Assembly: GCA_019400425.1 (NCBI GenBank)
Contig: JAFREE010000029.1
Span: 1 to 64,000 of the forward strand
Length of the DNA: 64,000 nt
Direction: 5' to 3'
Origin: Hymenochaete sp. R1
Lineage: Eukaryota > Basidiomycota > Agaricomycetes > Hymenochaetales > Hymenochaetaceae
Of this stretch, positions 46,689 through 58,859 are shown one piece after another; the first letter of the stretch is position 1, and each line of letters begins with the position of its first letter. The notes beneath the pieces are model-generated. The model did not search any database. It saw only the letters and a program-made list of their open reading frames with translations, and was not told the DNA's origin. The translations under genes and the position numbers were made by a program.

Positions 46689-48228
46689 TCACCACCGTCC
46701 AACAGCCCCTCCCAAACCCAACGTCGTCGACGACGCCGTCGCCGAATACGCACTCCCGCTCGATGCAGCGAGCGCAGGCGCAGGCACGGTAGTAGGATAA
46801 CTATACCCCGACCCGGACGTCGACGTATAAGGATACCCATAGCCATACGCGTAGCTAACACCACTCCCTTGATTCGTGTAATGCGCGTACGCGTGCCCAC
46901 CGCTGCCACCGCCGCCGCTGATGGAGGAATACGAATACGTATGCGGATACGAGGAAGGCGTCCCGTATGACGCTTTCACGCCCGCAGGACCTGCGTTCGC
47001 GAATCCCGACGCCGACGCCGACGCCCGTCCACGTCCAAGACTCGCTCCTGTTGCCGTCGCCGCATCCGTATCTGCACTCGTCTGTGCATGAGGTTGTGGG
47101 TGCAGCTGCGCAACCCGAGTCAGGACCGTCTGAGGAGCCAAACTAGCATACGTCGGCTGTCTTCTTCGTCCCAGCCCCAACCCTTCCACCGACTCACGAG
47201 CGTCTCGGGCAAGGAAAGGCACACACGGACTCGTCCGTGCGCTCTGGCTTCCTACCCCCATCCCCATTCCTACTCCTAGGCTGTTATTGAGGTGGAGGTG
47301 GTTCGGGAGGGGGTACGGGTACGGGAACGAGGACGAGGGGACCGCAAGGGTGTTCGGGCGGGGTTGGGTCTGTGTCTGTGTCTGTGCCTGTACTTGTATC
47401 TGAGGGTGCGGTTGAGATTGAAGTTGGGCGGGACCGTAGCCGTTGCCGTAGCCGTGGTGACCGTGACTGTGCGTCGCGGGGGTGGACGTGGAGGTGGAAG
47501 GAGGCAGTTCGAGCGTCTTGAGAGACGGGAGGCTTAACATCTCCGGGGCGGGCTTCGCGTTCGACGACGCTGGTTCTTGTCGATACTGGTGCTGGTGCTG
47601 GTGCTGCGCGTTCTGTACAGGAGGAACGGGGGCAGGGACGTTGATAGTACCAGGATACCCCGCATCATCACCAACGTCAACATCAACATCGACGACCCTC
47701 AACCGCGCCTTCGCCTTCCTCTCCCCTTCACCTTCTCTCTCCACCACCCTCGTCGCCATCGAGCCTTCCTTCCCTTCCCCTCCAGAAAAACCACACCCAG
47801 CCCCAGAAGGAGACGAACCCCGCGGACTCCCCGCCAGCGCGTAGAAATACAGCTGCGAAGGCCCCGGGCCCGCGCGTCGGGCTGCGCTCGTGGGGTCGTA
47901 GGGCGCTGCGAGGACGTGTCCTTGTCCTTGCGATTGGTGCGCTTGGACGGAAGCAGAGACGGAAGCGGGGACGGGGAGGGAAGGTCCGTCAACAGGCGTC
48001 GCGAGACTCATCTTCTCCAGCTTTTTCAAGCTGTCCGCGTAGCCTCCTCCGTGTCCTTGTCCATGTGCTTGTCCATGTACTTGTCCTTGTTGCTGTTGCT
48101 GATACGAATGCTGAGCCGAATGCTGAGCCGAATCCAAATCCTGATTCTGATGTTCGTGTTGGTGTTGGTGTCGTTGCGCCCGAATAGCAGCTCCGATATC
48201 CACCACCAACCCCGTCGGCCGTCGGACT

Positions 48229-48262
<34 letters not shown>

Positions 48263-51200
48263 TGCCGCCGTCACCCGTATGCGAGTGTGAGCTCAGTGCA
48301 GTAGTACTCAAACTCTCCACGTCCTCACCGGCGGTCGTGGATGGATGAAGACGAGGATGTAGGTGTGGATGAGGTGCAGGGGCAGGGGGCGAGAACGCGT
48401 CTTCCGCCGTTCGTTTTAGGTTTCCTGGATGCTGCTGAGGCTGAGGCTGTTGGAGGACCTCTCGTTTAATCGGGGAAGTCTGGCTTTGACTTTGACTTTG
48501 CGACGCATACACCGACGCCGACCCCCCAGGAGGCCTCACCTCAAACGTGAACGGGTACGTATACGCGTACCCTTCCCCATTTCCACTCCCGCTTCCACTA
48601 GTAGCGTTCCCATTCCCATCACCGTATCCATACCCATACCCGTGTGCGTAGATCGCGGTCCGGCCCCGTACGGGACTCGAGCTGCGCGCCCTTTCCCTTT
48701 CGCGTTCTCTTTGTGTGGCTGTGGTCGAGGTCGTCTGAGCCTGGGCCTGGGTGTACGTTCGCGTTTCGTGTCGTTGTTCGTGCTGCGATCGGTGTTGGTG
48801 CTGCCGTTGCGATTGATGCTGATTCTGATTCTGAGTCCGAGGCAGAGTCCGAGTCCGAGTCTGAATAGGCACCACCCCCCTCCCCCTCCCCTCAACCAAC
48901 CCCCTCCACCGCCTAAACTCCCTCTCCTTCGCACACACAAGCCCCCTCAAAAGGTTCAACCAGCTCTCGTACGTCGTGCGGTCCACGAACAACTTGTACC
49001 CCACGCCGAGCAGGAACTCGCGCTCCATCTTGTTGAGCTCTGCGAGCGGGATGGCGGAGACTTCGGACCAGGTTTTGTTGGTGTAGGTGTTGCTGTTTGG
49101 GGAGGGGAGGGGGGGAGAAGGGGAGAAGGAAAGGTGGTTAGCTTTTGTTCTTCACGACGAGGTTTTTTCTTTCGTTTTCAATGGTTAAAGAGAAAAAAGA
49201 ATGGACGAAGACGAAACACGTGGGGTGAAGAGTAAAGCAAACCCCCAAAGCAAAGAAAAGAAAAACACTCACTCATCCACAAACTTATTCGCCAACATCA
49301 ACGCAACCACCCCAACCCGGAACTCACTCCCACTCTTCGGTCTTCCCCCGTCCCCATCCTTACACCCATCCCCACACCCTCCCTTACTCCCACAATCCCC
49401 TCGACAATCCCCTCGACAACCCCCACCGCACCCACCACCCCCAAAAAAATCATTCCCCTCCTTCAACCGATAAATATACCGGAGCGCCAACACGATCACG
49501 CTCTGGCTCACCTGCGTCGTCACCAGCAGCTTGTGCATGAACCCCACAAACTCCGGGGACGCGCTGAATTGGAGGGAGGCCGTGCTGGGGGTCGTGAGGG
49601 GGTAGGGGGGCTGGCTGTGGGTGGGGGCAGGTGCGTGTGAGGGGGGTAAGTGGGAGGGGTGTGTGTGGGGGGAGGAAGGGGAAAGGGAGGGACGGTGGCG
49701 AGATGATGAGGATGAGGACGAGAGGTTCGGTGCTTTCGTAGCCCGAGGGCTCTTACTCCCTAACCGACCCCTCCCCGACCGACCCCGCCCCCGCCCCCGC
49801 GCGGAAGGCCCCAAAGACGCAGAGAACCACAGATAACATACCATCTCGCACGTCTTCTCTGCGATGAAGTGCGCTGAGCGCGTCGACGAGGCCGCCGAGG
49901 CCGCTGCCGAGGAAACCGCCGCCGACGAAGACACCGCTGCAGCAACCGAAGAAGAAGATGACGAGAGGGGTAGAGCGGAGGAGGTGGAAGGGTAAGGGTA
50001 GGGTGGCGAGAGGGAGGAAGAGGAGGAGGAGAGGGTGGGGACCCAGTCTGTTAGTTCTCGTTCTCGTTCTCGTTCCTGTTCGCGGTCGAGTTCGCGTTCT
50101 TGGCGAGTGCGTGAGTGGGAGTGGGAGTGGGAGGTGGTCGTGGTGTACGTAGGAGGAGGAGTAGGGTGGTTATAGCCATAGCTATAGTTCTCATTATGGT
50201 TATATGCACCGTTCGAACGTCCCTCGTAGCTGGCGTGCACGTTGGGATGGACGTTGGAGTGGGCCTGGCCATACACAACCCCAACGTTCGCGTTCTCCTT
50301 ATCTTCGTCAATCGGGGACCCAGCGTCGACACCTTCTTCCTCTTCCCCTTCTTCTTCCTCATCCATCATCATCATCTCCTCGTTCTCTTCACCATCTTCC
50401 TCTTCCTCCTCGTCTTCGTCGCCGTCGTCGTCACCCCCACTCATCCCCATCTCCTCATCCACCTCCACCTCCTCACACACACCCACGCGTACCGAGTCCG
50501 CAATCACGTCAGGCTCGTAACTCGGGTATGTATACGTCTCTCTCTCCGTCGCGTAAGAAGGCGACGACGAGCTCTGCTGCGTCTGGATATACGTGTTCGA
50601 ATACACGTACGAATCTGGACTCCCTTCCTCCCCACGTTCACGTTCGGGCTCTTGTCGTTCGTATCCGTATCCGTGTCTGTGTTCGTGTTCGTACGCGTAT
50701 CCGTTTTGCTGGTGTTGGTACTGTTGATGCTCGTCTCGGTTCTGGTTCTGATGCACATAAAGCTGAGGTTGAGGCTGGGGTTGGGGGTGTACGTGCGTCA
50801 TGAACGGATGAGAAGCCGAATGCGCCTCTGACGGTACGGACGAGGCCGACACCGACACCGACACAGGAGCAGAAGTAGAAGCCCGCGAAGACGACGACGA
50901 CGCAGATGTAAAAGTCGACGAAGGTGGCGGAGGCGGAGGGGCCAAAGGTTGTTGGTCGTGAACGTGTGCGTGCGAGTGCGAGAACGAGAGGGGGACGTCG
51001 TCTGGCGGGGTCACTGTAAAAAAAAAACAGAATGGAGAACGACCTTGTTAGCTAGAGCTGGACACCGTGGGTTCCGTTGTCATTGTGAAAGCTGCGCGCT
51101 GGGCACTGCTCTTTGGAGGTGGATGAAGAGCAGGGTAGGACAAAGGAATGAAGGAAGGCGAAATGAAAGGAAAAGGATGGGCGGGTCGGGACGAGCTTTG

Positions 51201-51923
51201 TCTCTTTCTCTTGACAAGGATCTTTCAGCCCATCCATCCATCTCATCCCCCTCCCCCCTCCGAAAGCGTCGGCGTCGGCTCGAGTCATCCAGAACACACA
51301 ACCAACTCAACACCAACAACAACGCAAAAAGCGAAAGTTCGCCCGCACCCGCACCAGCGCGCGCAACAAGAACCAGGGGAAAGAGGGGTCCGCGCACAAA
51401 GCAAAACACACAAAAAGAGGAACGAAGAACAAAGTAGAACGAAGAACTCACGAGGAGAAAAAGCAGGCCAGTTCCTCTGCGCCTGTCCCTGCACCTGCCC
51501 TTGCACCTGCCTGTCGAAATGCGCAATAGGCGGGAGCGTGAGGTGATCCCTATCCCTATTCACATTCCTATCGTGTCCTCCTCTCCCGCCACCACCACCA
51601 CCGACGCCGTTGTTACTGCTACTGCCACTGCTACCGAAGCCAGCGGGGTGGAAGTGTAAATGCGAGTAGGAGGGTTCGTACGAGTTTGCGTTTGAGTTTG
51701 AGTTGGAATAATCTGTAGGGGCGAGGTGCTTTGAGGAGGGTACGAGAGTGGGTACGGTGGAGGCGAGAGGGAGTTTGCGAGGAGGGCCTGAGGAGGGGGG
51801 CGTTGGGAGTGTAGAGGGTCGCCAGGGATGGTCAGCTTGTCGTTGTCGTTCGTGTTGATAATGGTGTTGGTGCATTGGAGGAGGAGAGGAAGAGGGAGAG
51901 TGGAGGACGTTGAGGGAGAGCAT
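46689..51923 (-). CDS. PHO80/PCL (CLG1-like) cyclin with giant disordered extensions
   Basis: Three exons (51452-51923, 49273-51013, 46689-49092) give about 1,538 residues. The cyclin fold is split: a first helix (T-C-E-M-V-C-Y-L-W-F), then E-F-V-G-F-M-H-K-L-L-V-T-T-Q-V-S and A-L-R-Y-I-Y-R-L-K, then G-V-V-A-L-M-L-A-N-K-F-V-D-E-N-T-Y-T-N-K-T-W across the last intron, and L-N-K-M-E-R-E-F-L-L-G-V with Y-E-S-W-L-N-L-L-R. These are the conserved segments of PHO80-type cyclins, which activate a PHO85-like CDK. Around and inside the fold are Ser, His/Gln, Tyr/Gly and Glu/Asp low-complexity tracts. A Gly/Cys-rich insert sits between two core helices. The poly-Ser run comes from a CTG/AGC repeat at 48231-48260. 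Many long ORFs on the plus strand here are shadows. Confidence 0.88.
48231..48260. repeat. CTG/CAG trinucleotide repeat in cyclin exon 3
   Basis: Ten uninterrupted GCT/CTG units on the plus strand, read as AGC (Ser) on the coding strand of the cyclin. A candidate site for length variation between strains. Confidence 0.9.
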
Positions 51924-52745
51924 GGAACAAAATGTAAGGAGAGTGAGTGAGTGAGAGATGGTCGCAGTCGTTAAAAGAGGGATTATAATTATTTATTATA
52001 ATAATAATATTAAGTAGTAGCAGTAGCAGGACAGTCAAATGTCAAAGAATCAGACCCAGTCGAATCAAACGAGAGTCAGAGTCAGAGAGTCGAGGAGGGA
52101 GAGGAAGCAGGAGAATCAAGAGACTGTCTGTCCGGAAAAGAGAAAAGAAAAGAAAAAGAAAAATTGGGGAGACTCAAATCATCCCTTCCGATCAATTTTT
52201 CCCATTTCCATTTCAATTCACTTCACTTCAGAAACAAAAACAAAAAAACAACAACACAAAAAATTATATCCTAATCCAGAACAAAAACACAGCACAGCAC
52301 TAATCACAGATCTCCCATCTCACACGCATCTCACATCTCGCAAATCATGCATCACGTCACTCTCTCTGCCGCTGCCTCTGCCCCTCCACAACAAACTCCG
52401 TCCGCTTCTCAATTCTTTCTTTTTTTCCAATGATTTAATTTTTTGTATACCCGGGTCACAATCTCTCATACCATCACAGTAACGCTCCTTCGCCTTTGCC
52501 CCTCGGCATCCCCCGATTCTCTTTCCATAGCCTTTCCCAAGGTTTGAACCCCCTTTTGGTTTTGACCTGACTCCCCCCTTCCCTCACCCTCCCTTCCCTT
52601 CATTTGCCAACCCGTCCCTCCCCCCGATTCGGCAGGAGCACACCCATCACTCATTTTACTTTCTTTCTATTTCCTGGGTTTCTTTTTCTTAAGCTTCCTT
52701 TCGAGTGGGGTGGTCTTTCCCCTTTCTCCTTGACGACGCGAACGC

Positions 52746-52771
52746 GACCGACCGACCGACCGACCGACCGA
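52746..52771. repeat. GACC tetranucleotide microsatellite
   Basis: About six tandem ACCG/GACC units, followed by degenerate GATCGAACGAC copies. Confidence 0.85.
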
Positions 52772-54907
52772 TCGAACGACCCGCGTGCGCGAGCGCGAGC
52801 GTGCTCGGAGTCGGGGTCGGGTGGAAATTCCGTTTTGTTTTCCTTCCTCTTTCCTCTTTGACCCTCTGACGACGCGTCCCCTAGGCCTTCCATTTCTATT
52901 TCATTTTCATATTTTCACTGGCACCACTGCACCCACCCCATCTCAGCCTCTAAATTTTCCTTCATCTTTCCTTTCTTTCCTTACCTGTTTTGGCCTCATT
53001 TCCATCCACATCCACATCTGAAACTTCCGCCCCTTACGCTTCCCTTCCCCATCCCTTTCCTTTTCCACGTCGTCGTGTCCATATCCATATCCGTGCGTCC
53101 GCGTGTCCGCGCGTCGCGTGCTCCGTTCTCCGAGCCCCCGCGCCTCCGCTCACTAGTCCTAGTACTACTCCTGCTGTTGCCGTTGTCGAACTCATCTCCC
53201 GCATCTCACATCTCACATCTACATCTTTGCCTTTTCCTGGGCTTATGTATTAATATTTCTTCGGCGCGTAGGGTAGCCGTAGTCGTAGCTGCCATTAATG
53301 TTATCATTATATTATATTATCTTTACCGCTCCGGGGTCTGGTCTCCGACTCCGACTCCGACTCCGAATCCAATCCAATCCGAATCCAATCCAATGCCGAC
53401 GCGCCGTCAAAGAGCCGAGTCGAGTCGAGTCGCTCAAAGACCAGCCCCCCTCCGGTCCATCTTGCCGATGACCCAAATACACCAGATTCCAGATCGGATC
53501 CGATCGCAAAAAAACACCAAAAACCGACTAATATATTTCTCGGACTCGGGTTCGGGTTCGGGACGCCCACTTTTTCCCTCAACTTTTCTTTCTCTTTCTG
53601 TTTTCCCTACCCCGTACCCGTCGCTGGCTAGAACATAGCATAGCACTTCCATTACTACTACTACTACTATTTTAGAAATTTCCTTCATGATCGTCTGTCA
53701 CGCGCGCGTATGGTATGTTTTTCCCGTTCACGGCTTACTAATCCACCTTTTCTTTTTTTGGTCTTTTTGAATCTCAGAATCAGAATTCAGAGAATTAGAA
53801 TCAGATTGATTATTACTACCTCCCCCTCCCCGCCCTCACCTCGACAATCACCCCTTCTGTCGACCGTTGCTGATTACTGATTCCTCCCCCTCCCTCCCTC
53901 CCTCCCCCACGCCCACCATATGCATACGCGGATACCGTACCGTACGCGTGCCTTAAACCGACCTCCCCCCCCTCCCCCCAACTTCTCCAATACCCGACTC
54001 TCCGCCACTCGTACTCCGACTTCCCGAGGTTGTACTGGTAACTGGTACTGGTACTCGCAAGAGGCCTGATATAGACCGAGATGTCACATCTCCAAAAGGG
54101 GTTAAAAAAACCGAAACCGAAACCAAAACCCGCACTTTTCGCAACGCAACGCAACGCCCCCCCCCCCCCCGCGACCCCTCCCCTTCTTTGCACTCATACT
54201 CACACCCGAGGCCAGACTAAGGGCGGTCGGCCGATTTGAAAGAAAGGAAATATTAATGGATACGGATACGGGCGCGGGTGCGGGTGCAGATGAGAAGATG
54301 AGATGCGGAAATATCATCATCAGTCATCATCAACTACTCCTCCCCCCCCTCCTCTCTTTTCCTCTGTTCTATTCTATTCTATTTTGATTCTGATTCTGAT
54401 TCTACTATATTCTATTTATCGAGTTCGGAATCAACGAACTGTCGAAGGACTCAACGACTCTAAAAAACGATAGACAAGAGTTTGAAACGATACTTGACTT
54501 CACTCACACACTTACATTCATGCGCATTCGCATAACATATACGTACGTACGTGTATTCCCAGGTGACTTTTCCAGATAATGTTATGAGCGAATCGAAAAA
54601 AAAGACGGATTCATGATGTTCGTTGGGGTCGTAGCAACGACTCCGGGGTACACCAAAGAGGGGGAGGAGGGGGTGGACCGCTCATTGACCATGTTCGTGT
54701 CTATGCAGAACTATGTAGTTCTGTTGAATCCTGTACACTCCAAATAGTGTTGATATGGGTAGTACTGTAGGACTCACCAGCGTCTTTGTCCTCGTATGCG
54801 TCCGTGTCTGTCTTACTAGCATTAGACTTCAATTTCAGTTTCAGTTTCGCGCGCCGTGTCAGTGTCAGGCACTCCCTCCCTCCCTCCCTTCGTTTCAAAG
54901 GGAAAGA

Positions 54908-54935
54908 CAAGAAAGAAAGAAAGAAAGAAAGAAAG
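54908..54935. repeat. AAGA tetranucleotide microsatellite
   Basis: About seven tandem AAGA units in the gene-poor region upstream of the cyclin gene. Confidence 0.85.
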
Positions 54936-55269
54936 AGCAAACAAACCGGGCCCCCAACTTATACTAGTACTAGTACCAGTACGGTTGAAATAACTAATGA
55001 TCAATTGCCTTGATCGCCTTGATTACTATAAACGCCACGGCAAGTGTACGATCGGTGCGTGAAAGACAAGCGCGAGGGGCGAGGGGGGAGGTTGCAGAAA
55101 ACAAACGTACTTCTCTGGGATTCAGAAAGCGAGACACGGGGCGGGGGAGCCGGAGGAGGAGAGGGGGAGGAGGGATGGGGATCGTCGTCAGAGGGGAACA
55201 GGGAGACGGGCTTTGATGTTTCGCGAATGCAAAGCTCGGGGTCGACTTCGACACTCGAAGCCAGCTTGT

Positions 55270-55284
55270 CCCCCCCCCCCCCCC
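55270..55284. repeat. Poly-C homopolymer run
   Basis: Fifteen consecutive C on the plus strand. Similar runs occur at 54157-54170 (14 C) and 46400-46411 (12 G). Such runs are prone to length error in sequencing and replication. Confidence 0.9.
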
Positions 55285-57689
55285 TCCAAAAAAAAGAATA
55301 TATCGGAGCTTGCAGCCTCGTTTCCTTGTTTCCAAACAAGAAGAAAAAGAAGGAGAGGCGTTGTAGAGTGAGCCAATGGTCGGTCCTGATCATGATCATG
55401 CAGGGGTATGTCCATAAATCGTTCACCCACTCGAGGCCACCGTCGTTCCTTGTTCTTGTTACTTCCAACAACAAGCTTTCATTGATAAACAAACAAGAAC
55501 GCTCGTTTGCGTTGCGTTGCGTTGCAATGCCAACCCATACTCGGACCCGGATTAAGACTCGGATCTGAAGAACCACACGCAGACGCAGGGGCGATCCTCA
55601 AAAAAGATGAGCGCAAACGTGAACACGGACATTGAACAGCGCCTGAGGTCGATGTCGAGACAGGATCGGCGAACGGCATGCATCACGGAGGCGTAACGAG
55701 GCTCTACACGCCAGATAAAGGGCGCTTTGTCGAAATTAGAAAAGGAGCTAGGGGAAAGCGCGCCATTACTTACCTTCGGCTGCTTCGACGGCGCGCAGCT
55801 CAGCTCACCCTATTTTAGAATTGGTCATGGTTGTGGTTGGTTATGGTGCGACTGGCGCGGTCCGAGAAAGTCTAGGCTGATTCTGGATGATTACAGGGGA
55901 AGACAAAGTAACCAACCGGCGGGGAAAAGCAATAAGTTAGTAATGCTGAAGAAGGGCAGGGCATGAGGGCGGAGACGGGAATAACACGACAGGAGAAGGA
56001 ACGAACCTCGCGAAGGAAGTGGGTCCCTGTGTCTTTCAAATCGGGCACACGGAAGTCTGTCATTACTGCGGCATGCGCGAAATAATAAAAACACTCAGTA
56101 GGTCATCGTTGAGTAAGTTAAGTAAAGAAAGAGGACACGCACAATTTGCACGTCCGTCCGAGAAAAGATGGAGAGGGAGAGGACGGACAATAAAGAGCGG
56201 AGAACGGACAGCGGCGCCGCAGGGTCTGATGAACGGATAGGTGAAAACTTGTTAATGAAAAGGAATAATGGTAACTTCCGTTCCGTTGGGTAATCAGGAG
56301 GAGAGGGGGAGTTAACGCATACTGTTGACACACCGGCACGAGAGAGCACACGGGTATACATGCATTGCTTGCCACGGAACGGATGACGTTGATCGGGATG
56401 TTAAGGATATCGATAGGTCCGCCCGTCTAGTAGTAGTCGTCCGCGTGTGCATCTAGACGCCAGGAGAACTTTATCCAGTAATAGTTCAACCCATTCCGAA
56501 TTTGATTTTGGGAACGCATCATGTACCAAAAGTAGATGCAAGACCTGAAAGGGTGTTGTTGTCTCAACAAGGTAAAGTGTTGTCAGTATACGAAGCGGAT
56601 GGGTAGCCAGCGATAAATTGACCACCCGGTCAAATGTAATGTGTCGAGGGTAAGATCCGCGGGAGCATGGCCATCTACGGTGTAGCCAATGGTGAACGAG
56701 CATCAAATTGTTATGCCTCCGCATCGTAGCGATTTCGCACCTATCGGGGCCAAGTTTCGAATAACAAGAAAGCAAACCCCACCGCAGTATATTGCATATC
56801 CCTCTAAACCACAGCGCTGATTGAGCGAAGGGGGAAGGGGCTTTAATGAAATGAGGGGTGGGTTCAACTTCAAATGGGAATGGAGCAAATTGATAATGAC
56901 TGGCGTTCAGTATTCTGCTTTAGCCGAGCATGAGACACGACCAGAGCGGAAGTGCGAACGCAGTAAGAAATTTTAAGACGAAAGAAGACACCTTTGTGTT
57001 CACGCTCGGCGAGGGTCATGATGCAGGCAGCGACAGAAGCACATTTGCAAGCGTACTTAGGATGTGATTTCGGAGTCGCAATTCGACTAAGGCTTATGAG
57101 GCCACGAGGTGTAGCGGCGCTTGTCAGTCAGTTGCAATTGCGACGGCGGCCTATCTTGGGACCGAGAACTTCGGCCAAATCAGACCAGAACCCATGCCAA
57201 ATCGAGGTCAAAGACCGATTCCCGCCCTGGAATGTTGTTGAGGAAACGTCTCGATCCAGGATATTGCTTCGGTGCATTCTGACTCCTGTGCAATGAGTGA
57301 AAGGAAGAAATGAAATTGGAATGGGGTTACCACGTTCCTTTTGCCCACGTAGTTGTGTAGCTGCAGTTTGGGAATATCACCTTTTCGCAATCGGTAGCCG
57401 ACGCCCTATGTGTCCTCAAGCGAGATTGCGTCGGGCGACGGTAAGGTACGATGTGTAGGAATGCAGCGGCACGCCAGGCTCCTGTCCGGATATCCTCCTT
57501 AAGAAAGCTTCCAATGAAGGAATGGATGTGCAATTGAATCAAATCGGATTAGGGTGGCTGCCCGGTATTTGTCATATTTAAAGGCAAAAGAAGGGAGGAC
57601 CAAGTCTAGCGTGAGTTCCTTACTTACGGCTCCTCGACGTAGTTCTCGCGGTTTCCCGAGACAAACGACCAGCGGGATTCACTACAGTT

Positions 57690-58685
57690 TCATTCCGATG
57701 ATACCACCTCTTCTGGAACCAACTCGGACGATGAAGCGCTTCGGCGTAAGAGCGCTTCGCGAGCCGCTGCTTCGGAAATGCGAGACCCGAGGAAAGCTTG
57801 TGTGAAGAAGTACCCGGAAAGGACGCCCGTCACTGCCGGGCGAAGATTGGAGAAGTAAAGTGAATGATCAATGTAACATCAAGCGCAAATGGAGAAAAAA
57901 TGGACTCAGGAGGGCTGAAAACGTGCGAGTCAACAATACAAATTTAGTACGGAAGGCGGATATGATTACAATGGCCGGGAGAATTTGTGGGATGCGTTCA
58001 TTCCATCTTTCCGGTGCTCAAATGGTCCAGTAGAATGGTGTTTCCCGACACTGACGAACAGGAGCAAATATCAAGCTGGCGTCCCGAGAAACACGATTGA
58101 AAAAAGAAGGAAAAGTGCCGAACACACTTCGTATCGTCAGGGAGAAAAAGCGGAAAGGCGGCGGGCACATAATAGAGGATTCAAATTGAGATCAACTCAC
58201 TTATGCCACACATCAGAGTTTTGTTTCTGTCAAAACGCATGACACGGTGGCCGATGACTCCTATGCAGGTTGATTCCCGTTGAAAAAAAAGGATGAATAG
58301 ATAGATAGATTCGTTAGAGTAAGTTTGATTGACACACGTTACCCAAGGGTTCCGCCTCTCCCATACGGGAAAGGACACAATACACGCACCTCCAGTTAAA
58401 CCCGACACTAACCCAGCAAACATGCCCTCGCGCTTAGCGCTCTGCGGTGACAACAAAGATGGATGTGAGAGAATGATCGTTAGCACTGGCTTCTCCTTTT
58501 GCAAGCCTCCTTGCAAAAGGCTGCGAAAGAGCACTGGCAGGAGACCGCATGACGGTCGCAACGCACCCTCGCACACTGTACAAGAGTTTCTTCTTTGAGT
58601 TGCACCGGTTCAGGCCCCATTGTTGTACTAGTTCCTTCCATGTTGCGGCCGGTAGGGAGAAGGTCGGGTCGTAGTTAGTGGTCAC
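57690..58685 (-). CDS. Small glycine-rich membrane protein, four exons
   Basis: Exons 58575-58685, 58390-58441, 58201-58260 and 57690-57832 splice in phase to 121 residues. The N-terminus is M-T-T-N-Y-D-P-T-F-S, then W-K-E-L-V-Q-Q-W-G-L-N-x-C. Two Gly-rich hydrophobic helices follow: M-F-A-G-L-V-S-G-L-T-G-G-V-I-G, and L-M-C-G-I-M-T-G-V-L-S-G-Y-F-F-T-Q-A-F-L. Between them lies R-F-D-R-N-K-T. The tail is charged and Ser/Glu-rich. The spliced sequence resembles, from memory, small conserved basidiomycete membrane proteins of unknown function; Gly-zipper helices of this sort are common in mitochondrial membrane proteins, but location is not shown. The third intron is 368 nt, long for this genome, and could hide another exon. 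The gene is divergent from SPO22 with 174 bases between starts. Confidence 0.75.
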
Positions 58686-58859
58686 TGGTCAAGGTTTTGT
58701 CCCCGGTCCCCCGCCGCCCTCGGATGTGAAGTGGCGACGATCTACATTCATTTTTAGTAATGATCCGCAAAAACGCGTATGTCACAGTTTTTGTCACACA
58801 ACAACGTTGAGTAACGCAGACGCAACGGCGCACCTTCGGCTTCACAGAAGACACGCATC
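58686..58859. promoter_or_regulatory. Short divergent promoter of SPO22 and the Gly-rich membrane gene
   Basis: A 174-base spacer between two divergent ATGs. No clear TATA box. Bidirectional promoter function is inferred from spacing. Confidence 0.45.

Larger units (their letters stand above)
51924..57689. other. 5.8-kb microsatellite-rich, gene-poor region
   Basis: No coding gene could be supported. It contains many simple repeats: a GACC run (52746-52771), CTCCGA/AATCC runs near 53342-53395, TAC units near 53655, an ACGT run near 54541, a 14-C run (54157-54170), an AAGA run (54908-54935) and a 15-C run (55270-55284). An AT-rich ATTATTATA-type tract lies at about 51985-52015 close to the cyclin start. 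The right part (56000-57689) has ordinary composition with short ORFs that look random. It probably includes a long cyclin promoter. Confidence 0.5.

Noticed and set aside
47577..49235. Several long plus-strand ORFs rich in Leu, Val, Arg and Pro
   Set aside because: They are antisense shadows of low-complexity codons in the cyclin gene. The minus strand carries the conserved cyclin core.
50115..50831. 238-codon plus-strand ORF with hydrophobic Val/Leu/Phe runs
   Set aside because: Antisense of the acidic and Tyr/His/Gln tracts of cyclin exon 2. Apparent hydrophobicity comes from complementing GAA/GAG and CAC codons.
55001..55576. 191-codon minus-strand ORF
   Set aside because: Built across poly-C and AG-rich runs. 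Composition is driven by simple sequence and no motif is present.
56401..56775. 124-codon minus-strand ORF
   Set aside because: Reasonable composition but no domain, no flanking exons and no recognisable start context. Too weak to call.
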